Shown in pieces: positions 1 through 8,606 of a stretch of 64,000 nt of DNA. Numbering within the stretch: the stretch's first letter is position 1; every line of letters starts with the position of its first letter. Source of the DNA: DATHBD01 sp035296325. GTDB lineage: Bacteria > Actinomycetota > Actinomycetes > Mycobacteriales > Micromonosporaceae. The DNA lies in contig DATHBD010000012.1 in the NCBI GenBank assembly GCA_035296325.1, positions 55,469 through 119,468 of the forward strand, in the 5' to 3' direction. The notes under the pieces are model-generated. The model made no database searches, was not told where the DNA came from, and was given only the letters and a program-made list of their open reading frames with translations. The translations under genes and the position numbers were made by a program.

Positions 1-199
1 GTACGAGCAGCAGACCAACCGGCTGCTCTGCCCGTGCCACCAGTCGCAGTTCCAGGTCACCGACAATGCCCGGCCCGTCTTCGGTCCTGCTGCCCGCAGC
101 CTGCCGCAGTTGCCACTTGACGTGGACGAGGAGGGATACTTCATTGCGAAGTCCGATTACAAGGTGGCAATCGGGCCGTCATTCTGGGAGCGGCCATGA
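1..199 (+). CDS. qcrA: Cytochrome bc1 complex Rieske iron-sulfur subunit, C-terminal part
   Basis: Only the last 65 residues are inside the window; the gene begins before base 1 and is read from base 2. The second Rieske box, CPCHQSQF, is visible and supplies one Cys and one His ligand of the [2Fe-2S] cluster that passes electrons from menaquinol to cytochrome c. The stop codon overlaps the qcrB start in an ATGA arrangement, the usual actinobacterial qcrC-qcrA-qcrB order. The first Rieske box and the membrane segments lie outside the window. Confidence 0.88.
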   Translation, partial: YEQQTNRLLCPCHQSQFQVTDNARPVFGPAARSLPQLPLDVDEEGYFIAKSDYKVAIGPSFWERP

Positions 200-1824
200 A
201 GCGGCGTAAGTTCGACCCACGGGCCCTGCCGGCCTCCGCGGCGGGTCAGATCGACGACCGGCTGCAGGTAGCCAGCCCGATGCGGCGGATGTTCAACAAG
301 GTCTTCCCCGATCACTGGTCATTCCTGCTGGGCGAGATCGCCCTCTACTCCTTCGTCGTGCTGCTGCTCACCGGCACCTTCCTGACGCTGTTCTACGACC
401 CCTCGATGAAGGAGGTCGTGTACGACGGCAGCTACGTGCCGCTGCGCGGCATCGAGATGTCGGCGGCGTACTCGAGCAGCCTGGACCTCTCGTTCGACGT
501 CCGCGGTGGGTTGTTCATGCGCCAGATGCACCACTGGGCGGCCCTGCTGTTCATGGCGTCGATCCTGGTGCACATGCTGCGGGTTTTCTTCACCGGCGCA
601 TTCCGGAAGCCGCGCGAGCTCAACTGGATCATCGGCATCCTGCTCTTCATCCTCGGCTTCACCGAGGGCCTGTTCGGTTACACGCTGCCCGACGACGCGC
701 TCTCCGGCACCGGTCTCCGCGTCATGCACGCGGTCGTGCTGGCCGTTCCGGTGGTCGGCACCTGGATCGCCCACGGCGGCTTCGGCGGCGAGTACCCGGG
801 CGAACTCATCATCGGCCGGTTCTACATCCTGCATGTGCTGCTGTTCCCGGGCATCCTGCTCGCGCTGATCACCGCCCACATGGCCCTGCTGGTGAAGCAG
901 AAGCACACCCAGTGGCCGGGCCCCGGCCGGACCAACCACAACGTGATCGGCGTGCGGATGTTCCCGCACTTCGCGGCGAAGGCCGGCGGCTTCTTCATGG
1001 TCGTCTTCGCGGTGATCGCACTGATGGGCGGCATCTTCCAGATCAACCCGATCTGGATCTTCGGTCCGTACCAGGCAGCGGTCGTCTCCGCGGCAAGCCA
1101 GCCCGACTGGTACGTCATGTTCATGGACGGCTCGGTACGGCTGTTCCCGGCATGGGAGATCCGTGCCTTCGGCTACACGTTGTCGCCGTTGTTCTGGCCG
1201 GCCATCGTGCTGCCCGGCCTGCTGTTCACGCTGCCGATGCTGTACCCGTTCCTGGAAGCCCGGTTCATGAAGGACCGGGAGGCCCACCACCTCCTGCAGC
1301 GCCCGCGCGACGTGCCGGTGCGGACCGGACTCGGCGCCATGGCGGTCAGCTTCTACCTGGTGCTGACGCTCTCCGGGGCGAACGACGTCATCGCTGAGAA
1401 GTTCGACATCAGCCTCAACGCGATGACCTGGGCAGGCCGGATCGGTCTGCTGATCGTGCCGCCGATCGCGTACTACATCGCCTACCGCATCGCCCTGGGG
1501 CTCCAACAGCACGACCGTGAGGTCCTCGCCCACGGGGTGGAGACCGGCATCATCCGGCGCATGCCGGACGGCCGGTTCATCGAGGTGCACCAGCCGCTTG
1601 CGGCGCCCGACGAGCACGGACACACCGAGCTGGATTACGCCGGCTGGGTGGTGCCCAAGAAGATGAACCGGGTCGGGGCGCTGGCGCCGGTGGTCAAGGG
1701 CTTCTTCTTCCCGATCGAGCGCAGTGTGCCTCCGTCCCCCGCTCCCCTGGAGTCCGGCTCGCCGCCCGAGGCGCCCGTGTCGCCGGCGCCGCGCCGGGAG
1801 ATGGTCGGCGGCGGCCAGCAGTAG
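196..1824 (+). CDS. qcrB: Cytochrome bc1 complex cytochrome b subunit
   Basis: This is the membrane subunit of the menaquinol:cytochrome c oxidoreductase, carrying both b hemes. Heme-ligand pairs are visible as His112/His126 in helix B and His213/His228 in helix D. The Qo-site motif appears as PDWY at 303-306 (PEWY in mitochondria). There are several hydrophobic helices from about residue 42 to 440. The 542-residue length fits the long actinobacterial form, with a soluble C-terminal extension that ends in a Pro-rich tail. It is coupled to qcrA by an ATGA overlap. In Actinobacteria this complex forms a supercomplex with the aa3 oxidase, whose CtaC and CtaF subunits are encoded 11 kb downstream. 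Confidence 0.96.
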   Translation: MKRRKFDPRALPASAAGQIDDRLQVASPMRRMFNKVFPDHWSFLLGEIALYSFVVLLLTGTFLTLFYDPSMKEVVYDGSYVPLRGIEMSAAYSSSLDLSFDVRGGLFMRQMHHWAALLFMASILVHMLRVFFTGAFRKPRELNWIIGILLFILGFTEGLFGYTLPDDALSGTGLRVMHAVVLAVPVVGTWIAHGGFGGEYPGELIIGRFYILHVLLFPGILLALITAHMALLVKQKHTQWPGPGRTNHNVIGVRMFPHFAAKAGGFFMVVFAVIALMGGIFQINPIWIFGPYQAAVVSAASQPDWYVMFMDGSVRLFPAWEIRAFGYTLSPLFWPAIVLPGLLFTLPMLYPFLEARFMKDREAHHLLQRPRDVPVRTGLGAMAVSFYLVLTLSGANDVIAEKFDISLNAMTWAGRIGLLIVPPIAYYIAYRIALGLQQHDREVLAHGVETGIIRRMPDGRFIEVHQPLAAPDEHGHTELDYAGWVVPKKMNRVGALAPVVKGFFFPIERSVPPSPAPLESGSPPEAPVSPAPRREMVGGGQQ

Positions 1825-1841
1825 CAACGTCGCACGTCCGG

Positions 1842-1881
1842 TGATCCGGTAGAGCTGGGGGCACCCAGCGCTACCGGATCA
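1842..1881 (+). terminator. Hairpin terminator after qcrB
   Basis: Two 17-base arms (1842-1858 and 1865-1881) are complementary with one mismatch and enclose a 6-base loop. The hairpin begins 17 bases after the qcrB stop, and no T-run follows, as is common in high-GC Actinobacteria. It marks the end of the qcr operon and the left edge of the accessory block. Confidence 0.75.
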
Positions 1882-1938
1882 TTGCTATGCAGCCTGTGGC
1901 GCGTTGTACCTGTGCAGCCGCTGACAGGAGGACTCCTT

Positions 1939-2766
1939 TTGCGTACCCAGTCGCACCGGGCGAACCGGATTCGGATCGTCGCGGTGCTGGCGCTCGCCGC
2001 ACTGGTCGTCGCGCCGATCACCGGGTTCGCCGCCTGCGCCCGCGGGCTCCGTTTCGACGAAAGTGACGCCGAGCAGCTTCGACGGTTCGCCCAGCGCATG
2101 GAGCGCGCCGCCGACCTGACCTACACGGCCGAGTACGACGCCGCTGGTGTTGCCGTCTCGCATACCCATCAGCCACCGCGGCAGGCGTACCGCACGGCCG
2201 CCGCCACCCTCGTGGTGGGCCCCGACACGGTGCTGCTCTGCCGCCTCGGCACAGCGCCGGCCCGACCCGGCCAGGCAGCACCGGCGCGTCGGTGCGAGCG
2301 CGCACCCGGCATCGACGGCATCACGTTGCCCCAGGCGCGAGCGGTCAGCCCGACCATCGCGGCGGCACAGTTCGTCGCACCGGAGGTTGCCATTGCCCTG
2401 ATCCTGCGTGCCGCCGGGCGGCCCGGCCTGCACCTCTCGGGCAGCCGGGAACGGATCGCCGAAGCCGACGCGGACTGCGCCACGGTAAGTACCGGCGCCG
2501 GCACGGTCGCCGCGACCCCGGCGTCGGACGGCGCAACCGCCGCACCGGCGGGCCGGGACACGAGCGGCGGTGACCGGCTGCCGCCGCTGCGGTTCACGGC
2601 GTGCGTCACCGAGGCCGGTGTGCTGGCCCGGTTCGACGGCACGACCGACGCCGGTACGCCCGGACGAACCACCCTCCAGCGCCTCACCATGTCGACCGCG
2701 CCGGACGCCTTCGAGGCCCCACCGGGCCTCGCCCTCCAGGACTCCGCCGCCGTCCCCGGCGCGTGA
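1939..2766 (+). CDS. Uncharacterised membrane-anchored or secreted protein
   Basis: I do not recognise this 275-residue protein. The TTG start at 1939 is chosen because AGGAGG lies 7 bases upstream; an in-frame upstream extension has no such site. Residues about 11-33 form one hydrophobic segment after a basic N-terminus, ending near a Cys (FAAC). It is therefore a signal anchor or signal peptide, though the lipobox is poor. The rest is predicted extracytoplasmic, Ala/Thr-rich with several Cys, and without a catalytic motif I can name. It follows the qcrB terminator, so it probably has its own transcript. Confidence 0.6.
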   Translation: MRTQSHRANRIRIVAVLALAALVVAPITGFAACARGLRFDESDAEQLRRFAQRMERAADLTYTAEYDAAGVAVSHTHQPPRQAYRTAAATLVVGPDTVLLCRLGTAPARPGQAAPARRCERAPGIDGITLPQARAVSPTIAAAQFVAPEVAIALILRAAGRPGLHLSGSRERIAEADADCATVSTGAGTVAATPASDGATAAPAGRDTSGGDRLPPLRFTACVTEAGVLARFDGTTDAGTPGRTTLQRLTMSTAPDAFEAPPGLALQDSAAVPGA

Positions 2767-2787
2767 GGCACGCCGACGATCCGATCC

Positions 2788-3417
2788 TCAGCCTGCGGCG
2801 ACGCCGCCGGGTTCGTCGTGGCGCGGCGCGGCGGTCGGGGCGTACTGGTCAGGCAAGGACGGCCAGCGCTGCGAGGCCCACTCCGACCATGTCGGGTACC
2901 CGTGCGGGACGGGTGGAATCTGAGAACCTCGCAGTTCTTCGTCGTCCGGCGCCTGAAACTGAGCCCGCCACCGCTCGAGTTCAACGTCGCTCATGTGGAA
3001 CGTTTGATCCGGCGTCGTTGTGAACCGATTGGCGACACGCCTGCGTTGCTCCTCGTGGTCGATCGGCAGGTAGACAACGTGGCTACGCGCGCCGACCGTG
3101 CCAGCGATCCAGCGGAGGGCTGATCGTTCGTCCCTGCCCCAGAACCCGAAGTCGAAGACAACGGTGATGCCCAGCTGGGCGGCCCGCATGCCGAGCTGAA
3201 TCAACTTGCCCTCAACGAGGTCACGCTTGTCTGGTGGGTTCTGAACGCCGAACAGCACGATCTGCCACTCGTCCGGCGTCAGCCGCAGAGACGACGCGCT
3301 GATCTCCAGTTCCTTGGCGCGAGTCGTCTTCCCGGCGCCGGGAAGGCCAACGATCAGATAAACGACGGCACGTGTAGCGCGCGGGTCGGTCGGATCGGGA
3401 TACTTGTGTGCGTCCAT
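2788..3417 (-). CDS. P-loop kinase / AAA_33-type ATP-binding protein
   Basis: The 209-residue protein has a Walker A loop GLPGAGKT at 24-31. An Asp-containing strand near residues 87-93 (VFDFGFW) suits a second phosphate-binding or catalytic element, and a lid-like Arg-rich helix (EEQRRRVANRF) follows. This layout matches the AAA_33 / zeta-toxin-like kinase group, which phosphorylates small molecules or nucleotides; the substrate cannot be read from sequence. No antitoxin-like partner is visible next to it. It is transcribed toward the hypothetical gene on its left, with only about 20 bases between the two stops. Confidence 0.75.
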   Translation of the reverse strand: MDAHKYPDPTDPRATRAVVYLIVGLPGAGKTTRAKELEISASSLRLTPDEWQIVLFGVQNPPDKRDLVEGKLIQLGMRAAQLGITVVFDFGFWGRDERSALRWIAGTVGARSHVVYLPIDHEEQRRRVANRFTTTPDQTFHMSDVELERWRAQFQAPDDEELRGSQIPPVPHGYPTWSEWASQRWPSLPDQYAPTAAPRHDEPGGVAAG

Positions 3418-3669
3418 GCGGCGGCTCCTGAGGGGTGGCAGGGGCCAGGCAACGCGAGACGGCCGCCCGGCAGAAAGCCGGCGGCGCGGAACCGAGGAAC
3501 GTAGCTACGGACTGTTCCAGCGCCGTCAGCGGGACCGGCAGGGACGCGTCACGGACGTACCAGCACACATGCCACGACTCTACCGACCGAAGGTCGGGTC
3601 ACGCTGGTCAGCATCCCGACCCACCGACCGGCACAACCGTGAGCGGCGATACAGGACTTGGAGTGGGTC

Positions 3670-4743
3670 GTGCGGATTGTGGTCGTCGGAGCCGGGATCG
3701 TGGGCGCCGCGGTGGCGTACGAGGCAGCCAGAGCCGGAGCCGAGGTCGTCCTGCTGGACAAGTCTCTGCCCGCCTCCGGAGTGACCGCGGACTCCTTCGC
3801 CTGGATCGGCGGTCCACGTGGCGGCGACACGCCCGATGCCAGCACGCCCCTGCGGCGCACAGTCCTCCCGGACTATCGGCGCCTGGAACGTGAGGTGCCG
3901 GGTGTGCGGGTGCATTGGCGGGGCACCTTGATGTGGGGCGGGGAGCAGTTTGCCGAGGACTGCGTCCTGGACCCCGACGAGCACCTCGTGGACGCCACAC
4001 AGGTCGGGTTGCTCGAGCCGCACCTGCGGGTCCGGCCGCACCGCGCCCTGCACCTGGAAAGTCACGGTGCCATCGACCCGGTCGCCGTCACGCAGGCGCT
4101 GGTACGCGCGGCGCAGTCGCACGGCGCGCGGTTGATGGCGAACTCCGCCGTCACCGCACTGACGCTGCGCGACGGCGACGGCGACGGCGACGTCGTGGGA
4201 GTGCGGGCGTCGATCGGCGACCTGCCGGCCGACACGGTCGTGATCACCGCCGGTGTCGACGCGCCCATGTTGTGCGCGCCGCTCGGGTTCGACCTGCCCG
4301 TTGCGCCGGCCCCGGCGCTCCTGATGCGCTTCACCGCACCGCCCGGGCTGGTCCGCACGCTGGTCGCCACCCCAAACCTGGAGGTTCGCGAGGCCGCCGC
4401 CGGCCACCTCCTGGTCGCCGCCGAATACGTCGGGGAGATCGACCGGGAGGACCTGCAACGCGCGGGCGAGCAGATGCTGCGCCGGCTCACCGCCACCTTC
4501 GACGCCGCGGACATCCGCCTGGTCAGCGTCCGGGTCGGGACGCGGCCCATGCCCGCGGATCAACTGCCGATCATCGGCCCGGTCCCGGGCGTGGGCGGGG
4601 CCTACGTTGCCGTGATGCATTCCGGCATCACGCTCGCCCCGACCGTCGGGCGGCTCGTCGCCGCCGAGGTGGTAGCCGGCATCGAGAACGAACGGCTGGC
4701 CGGCCTACGACCGTCACGGTTCCGCTCAGGCGCCGAGCGCTGA
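3670..4743 (+). CDS. FAD-dependent oxidoreductase (DAO family)
   Basis: The N-terminus has a dinucleotide-binding fold with GAGIVG at 7-12 and an acidic residue ending strand 2 (LLDK), as in D-amino-acid oxidase/glycine oxidase proteins. The C-terminal segment TRPMPADQLPIIGPV is the usual FAD-contacting region of this family. The GTG at 3670 is preferred over a TTG four codons upstream because GGAG sits 6 bases before it. Length is 357 residues. The substrate is unknown; an amine or amino acid is likely from the family. Residues around 165-172 are a short Asp-Gly run encoded by a GGCGAC microsatellite. Confidence 0.82.
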   Translation: MRIVVVGAGIVGAAVAYEAARAGAEVVLLDKSLPASGVTADSFAWIGGPRGGDTPDASTPLRRTVLPDYRRLEREVPGVRVHWRGTLMWGGEQFAEDCVLDPDEHLVDATQVGLLEPHLRVRPHRALHLESHGAIDPVAVTQALVRAAQSHGARLMANSAVTALTLRDGDGDGDVVGVRASIGDLPADTVVITAGVDAPMLCAPLGFDLPVAPAPALLMRFTAPPGLVRTLVATPNLEVREAAAGHLLVAAEYVGEIDREDLQRAGEQMLRRLTATFDAADIRLVSVRVGTRPMPADQLPIIGPVPGVGGAYVAVMHSGITLAPTVGRLVAAEVVAGIENERLAGLRPSRFRSGAER

Positions 4744-4806
4744 CCGGGCCGCGGTCGACAGCTCTCAGCCCGCGCTCCTTGCCACCTCCAACGTATAGCG
4801 TCCACG

Positions 4807-4825
4807 GGGGCTTGCGGCTAGACCC
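4807..4825 (+). promoter_or_regulatory. Rifamycin-associated element (RAE) upstream of rph
   Basis: The 19 bases GGGGCTTGCGGCTAGACCC form an imperfect palindrome with half-sites on each side of a central G. As I remember it, the published RAE consensus found upstream of rifamycin-inactivating genes differs at only two positions. The element lies 88 bases before the rph start and just after a possible -10 hexamer (TATAGC, 4794-4799). It probably mediates rifamycin-inducible expression. I cannot check the consensus here. Confidence 0.72.
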
Positions 4826-4912
4826 GGGTGCTGCCGCAGAATCGGCAACCGGACCCGGCACCGACGGGCAACCGGGGGCACGACAGTGCCCCGGAGCTGT
4901 GGAGGGGACGCG

Positions 4913-7528
4913 ATGATCGAGCCGTACGTTCTGGATCTTCGGGAGGTCGACGAGACGCAGGCCGCAGTCGTCGGCGGAAAGGCCGCGAACCTGGGCGGGC
5001 TCTCTCGGGTCGAAGGCCTCCGCGTGCCGGCCGGATTCTGCGTGACGACGGACGCGTACCGGCGGATCATGGCGGAAGCGCCGTCAATCGACGATCGTCT
5101 CGATGCGCTGTCGCGGCTGAGCCCGGATGACCGGGAGGCGATCCGCGCGCTCAGCGCGGAGATCCGCCGGACCATCGAAGGGATCGCCATCCCGGGCGAT
5201 CTGGCGGCGGCGCTCACCGACGCGCTCCCCCAGCCTGGCGGGCAAGCCGCATACGCCGTGCGATCCAGCGCGACCGCGGAGGATCTGCCGACTGCATCCT
5301 TCGCCGGCCAGCACGACACGTACCTCAACGTCGTGGGGCCGGCGTCGATCCTCCAGCACGTCGGCCGGTGCTGGGCCTCGCTGTTCACCGAGCGGGCCGT
5401 GACCTACCGCCAACGCAACGGCATCGATCACCGCACCGTCCACATGGCCGTCGTCGTGCAGCAGATGGTCTTCCCCGATGCGGCCGGCATCCTGTTCACG
5501 GCCGACCCCGTCACGGGCAACCGGAAGGTCGCCACCGTGGACGCCAGCTTCGGCCTCGGCGAGGCCCTGGTTTCCGGCCGGGTGAACCCGGACGGGTTCA
5601 AGGTCCGCGACGGCGAAGTCGTCGCCAGGGCGGTCGCGGCCAAGGAGCGTGCCATCCTCGCCCTGTCGACTGGCGGGACGCACGAAGTTGCGATCGAGCG
5701 GCAGCGGCAGGAGCAGCCGGCGCTGACGGATGCGCAGGTCGTGCGGCTCGTGCATCTCGGGCGACGGATCGAAGCACACTTCGGCCATCCGCAGGACATC
5801 GAATGGTGCCTGATCGAGGATGACTTCCAGATCGTGCAGACCCGGCCGATCACCACGCTGTTCCCCATCCCGGAATCCGGTGACGCGGAGAATCACGTCT
5901 ACGTCTCTGTCGGCCACGGGCAGATGATGACCGACCCCATGAAGCCCCTGGGGCTCTCCATGTGGCGCCTGACGGCCCTGGCGCCGATGCACGAGGCCGG
6001 TGGGCGGCTGTTCGTCGACGTCACCCGGGGCCTGGCCTCGTCGACAAGCCGCGCTGGGCTTCTGGAGATGATGGGGAAGGGCGATCCGCTGATCAGGGAC
6101 GCGCTGGAGACCCTGCTCGACCGTGGCGACTTCGTCCCTTCGCTCCCGGACGGAGGGCCCGCCGGGCCGGCGCACCGCGGCGCACCCGCCCTCATCGCAA
6201 CCGATCCGGCCATCGCAACCGATCCGGCCATCGTCACCGAGCTGATCGAGCGCAGCGAGGCCTCCATCGCCGCCCTGCGGCGCGACATCGCGACGTTGAC
6301 CGGACCGGCGCTGTTCGACTTCCTGCTGGGGGCGTTCCAGGAGCACAAGCGGGTCCTCAGCGATCCATTGAGCATGCAGGTGATCATGGCGGGGATGGAG
6401 GCCACCTGGTGGCTCAACGACCGGCTGCAGGAATGGCTGGGCGAGAGGAACGCGGCAGACACCCTCACGCTGTCCGCTCCCGGCAACGTCACCTCGGAGA
6501 TGGGACTGGCGCTGCTCGACGTCGCCGACACGATCCGCCCGCATCCGGAAGTGGTGGCGTTCCTGCAGCGCGTACGGGACGACGGCTTCATCGACGAGCT
6601 GCCGAAGGTCGCGGGCGGGTCCGAAGCGCGCCGCGCCATCGAGGCCTACCTCGACCGGTACGGCATGCGCTGCGGCGGCGAGATCGACATCACGAGGCCG
6701 CGGTGGCGTGAGCGACCCGGCACCCTCGTGCCCCTGCTCCTCGACAACATCAGGCTCTTCGAGCCGGGTGCCGCCGAGCGGCGCTTCGAGCAGGGACGGC
6801 AGAAGGCGCAGCAGAAGGCTCAGGAGGTGCTGCAACGCCTGCGGGCCCTGCCGGAGGGGGAGCACAAAGCCGACGAGACCAAGCGGATGATCGAGCGGGT
6901 ACGGACCTTCATCGGCTACCGGGAGTACCCGAAGTACGCCATCGTCAGCCGCTCCTTCATCTACAAGCAGGCCCTGCTGGACGAGGCCGAGCGCCTCGTG
7001 CGCGCCCACGTGCTCCCCGAACGGGAGGACATCTTCTACCTCACGTTCGCCGAACTCCACGACGTCGTGCGCTCCAACCAGGTGGACGACCGGCTGATCC
7101 GGCAGCGCAAGGACGCGTTCCGGTCGTACCACGCGCTTACGCCGCCCCGGGTGCTGACATCGGATGGCGAGGTCATCGCCGGGGCGTACCGACGCGACGA
7201 CGTGCCGACCGGCGCCCTGCTCGGCATACCGGTCTCCGGCGGGACCGTCGAAGGGCGCGCCCGCGTCATCCTGGACCTGGCCCAGGCCGATCTCGAGCCG
7301 GGCGACATCCTGGTCACGGTCCACACGGACCCGAGCTGGACACCGCTCTTCCTCGCCGTCACAGCCCTGGTGACGGAGGTCGGAGGACTGATGACCCACG
7401 GCGCGGTGATCGCCCGGGAGTACGGCCTGCCGGCTGTCGTCGGTGTGGTGGATGCCACCCGGCTGATTCCCGATGGGCAGCGGATCCGCGTGCACGGAAG
7501 TGACGGGTACGTCGAGATTCTGTCCTGA
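4913..7528 (+). CDS. rph: Rifampin phosphotransferase (rifamycin-inactivating)
   Basis: The 871-residue protein has the three-part layout of RPH enzymes. An ATP-grasp domain comes first (GGKAANL at 21-27, the RSSATAED segment, then the IEWCLIEDDFQIVQTRPIT end). A rifamycin-binding middle follows from about residue 330 to 760. The last part is a swivelling phosphohistidine domain with catalytic His829 in GGLMTHGAVIAREYG. RPH transfers the beta-phosphate of ATP to the ansa-chain C21 hydroxyl of rifamycins, giving resistance. Automatic annotation often calls it PEP synthase, but the length, the absence of a PEP-binding TIM barrel and the upstream RAE favour RPH. GGAGGGG lies 5 bases before the ATG at 4913. 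Confidence 0.9.
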   Translation: MIEPYVLDLREVDETQAAVVGGKAANLGGLSRVEGLRVPAGFCVTTDAYRRIMAEAPSIDDRLDALSRLSPDDREAIRALSAEIRRTIEGIAIPGDLAAALTDALPQPGGQAAYAVRSSATAEDLPTASFAGQHDTYLNVVGPASILQHVGRCWASLFTERAVTYRQRNGIDHRTVHMAVVVQQMVFPDAAGILFTADPVTGNRKVATVDASFGLGEALVSGRVNPDGFKVRDGEVVARAVAAKERAILALSTGGTHEVAIERQRQEQPALTDAQVVRLVHLGRRIEAHFGHPQDIEWCLIEDDFQIVQTRPITTLFPIPESGDAENHVYVSVGHGQMMTDPMKPLGLSMWRLTALAPMHEAGGRLFVDVTRGLASSTSRAGLLEMMGKGDPLIRDALETLLDRGDFVPSLPDGGPAGPAHRGAPALIATDPAIATDPAIVTELIERSEASIAALRRDIATLTGPALFDFLLGAFQEHKRVLSDPLSMQVIMAGMEATWWLNDRLQEWLGERNAADTLTLSAPGNVTSEMGLALLDVADTIRPHPEVVAFLQRVRDDGFIDELPKVAGGSEARRAIEAYLDRYGMRCGGEIDITRPRWRERPGTLVPLLLDNIRLFEPGAAERRFEQGRQKAQQKAQEVLQRLRALPEGEHKADETKRMIERVRTFIGYREYPKYAIVSRSFIYKQALLDEAERLVRAHVLPEREDIFYLTFAELHDVVRSNQVDDRLIRQRKDAFRSYHALTPPRVLTSDGEVIAGAYRRDDVPTGALLGIPVSGGTVEGRARVILDLAQADLEPGDILVTVHTDPSWTPLFLAVTALVTEVGGLMTHGAVIAREYGLPAVVGVVDATRLIPDGQRIRVHGSDGYVEILS
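6193..6228 (+). repeat. 18-bp tandem duplication inside rph
   Basis: Two perfect copies of an 18-base unit (6193-6210 and 6211-6228), followed by a 5-base start of a third, duplicate six residues (ATDPAI) without changing frame. It lies in the linker region of the protein, around residues 428-440, so function is probably kept. Confidence 0.9.
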
Positions 7529-7577
7529 CCGCGGAAAATGGCGATGCCGTGAACCGTCCCTACGCCATGATGCTGGC

Positions 7578-8606
7578 ATGGCGATCCGATATCCCGACCC
7601 GTTGCGTCCGGGTGACCGCGTCGGTGTCACGTCTCCCTCCAGCGGGGTCGACGAGGGCATGCGGGGTCGGCTGCGGGTCGCGATCCAATGTGTCCGCGAA
7701 CGCGGGTACGAGGTCATCGTCGGAGACTGCATGGACGGCGCCGGACATGTCAGCGCTCCGGCCCCGGAACGCGCGGCTGAGCTGATGCGGATGCTGACCG
7801 ATCCGACGATCAGGGCGGTGGTGCCGCCGTGGGGCGGGGAGACCGCGATTGATCTTCTGCCGTTGCTCGACTGGGACTCGCTGCGCGGGGCGGAGCCGAC
7901 CTGGATGGTCGGGTTCTCGGACATCTCGACGATTCTGACGCCGTTGACGCTGCTGACCGGCGTGGCGACGGTGCACGGCAACGACCTCATGGATACGCCG
8001 TACCGCGCGCCGGCGGGGTTGTTGTCCTGGCTGGAGATCGCGGCCCTGGCACCGGGCGAGACCTTCACCCAGATCCCACCGGGCCGGTACCGGTCAGCCG
8101 GATGGGACGACTACCTGCGGCACCCCGATGTGGACGAGTTCAGCCTGGACACCGCGGGTCGCTGGACCAGGTTGGACGGCGTGGGCGACGTGGACGTCGC
8201 GGGCCGGCTCATCGGCGGTTGCCTCGAAACCTTGTGCAACCTGGCCGGCACGCGCTACGCCGACATCGAGGACTTCGCCCGGCGGGAGGCCCCGGACGGG
8301 CTGCTCGTCTACGTCGAGGCCGCCGAAGCCGACGCGGCGGCGATCTGCCGGAACCTGCACGGGATGCGCCTGAACGGCTTCTTCACGAGCGCGAACGCTG
8401 TAGTCGTCGGACGCACCCGCGCGCCGGGGTTCGGCGGCCTGACTCAGCATGCGGCAGTCCTTGACGCCCTCGGCTCCCTCGGCGTGCCGATCATCGCCGA
8501 TGTGGAGTGCGGCCACGTCCCGCCGTACCTGCCGATCGTCAACGGCGCGCCCGGCCGGATCGTGCTGAGCGGTGACCGCAACGAACTCACCCAGACCCTC
8601 GCCTGA
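7578..8606 (+). CDS. LD-carboxypeptidase, S66 family (MccF-like)
   Basis: The 342-residue protein has the S66 serine peptidase signature: WGGE at 85-88, the nucleophile Ser114 in MVGFSD, and the late His313 in VECGHVPP. Family members cut the L,D bond of cell-wall tetrapeptides (LdcA) or inactivate microcin C-type aminoacyl nucleotides (MccF). A separate N-terminal motif GVTSPSSG at 16-23 is also typical. The ATG at 7578 starts the conserved domain at once. Because it follows rph by 49 bases on the same strand it may be co-transcribed, but wall turnover or self-immunity cannot be decided from sequence. Confidence 0.82.
   Translation: MAIRYPDPLRPGDRVGVTSPSSGVDEGMRGRLRVAIQCVRERGYEVIVGDCMDGAGHVSAPAPERAAELMRMLTDPTIRAVVPPWGGETAIDLLPLLDWDSLRGAEPTWMVGFSDISTILTPLTLLTGVATVHGNDLMDTPYRAPAGLLSWLEIAALAPGETFTQIPPGRYRSAGWDDYLRHPDVDEFSLDTAGRWTRLDGVGDVDVAGRLIGGCLETLCNLAGTRYADIEDFARREAPDGLLVYVEAAEADAAAICRNLHGMRLNGFFTSANAVVVGRTRAPGFGGLTQHAAVLDALGSLGVPIIADVECGHVPPYLPIVNGAPGRIVLSGDRNELTQTLA

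Noticed and set aside
319..1827. 502-codon minus-strand frame opposite qcrB
   Set aside because: Composition is typical of an antisense shadow (His, Arg, Asp and Gln rich), and qcrB is unmistakable.
2788..3417. Zeta-type toxin of a toxin-antitoxin pair
   Set aside because: The Walker A kinase fold fits, but there is no small antitoxin gene beside it and the family has many metabolic members.
5084..8068. 994-codon minus-strand open frame opposite rph and the LD-carboxypeptidase gene
   Set aside because: It is antisense to two genes with clear domains. Its translation is Arg/His/Asp-rich with no motif, a normal shadow in GC-rich DNA.
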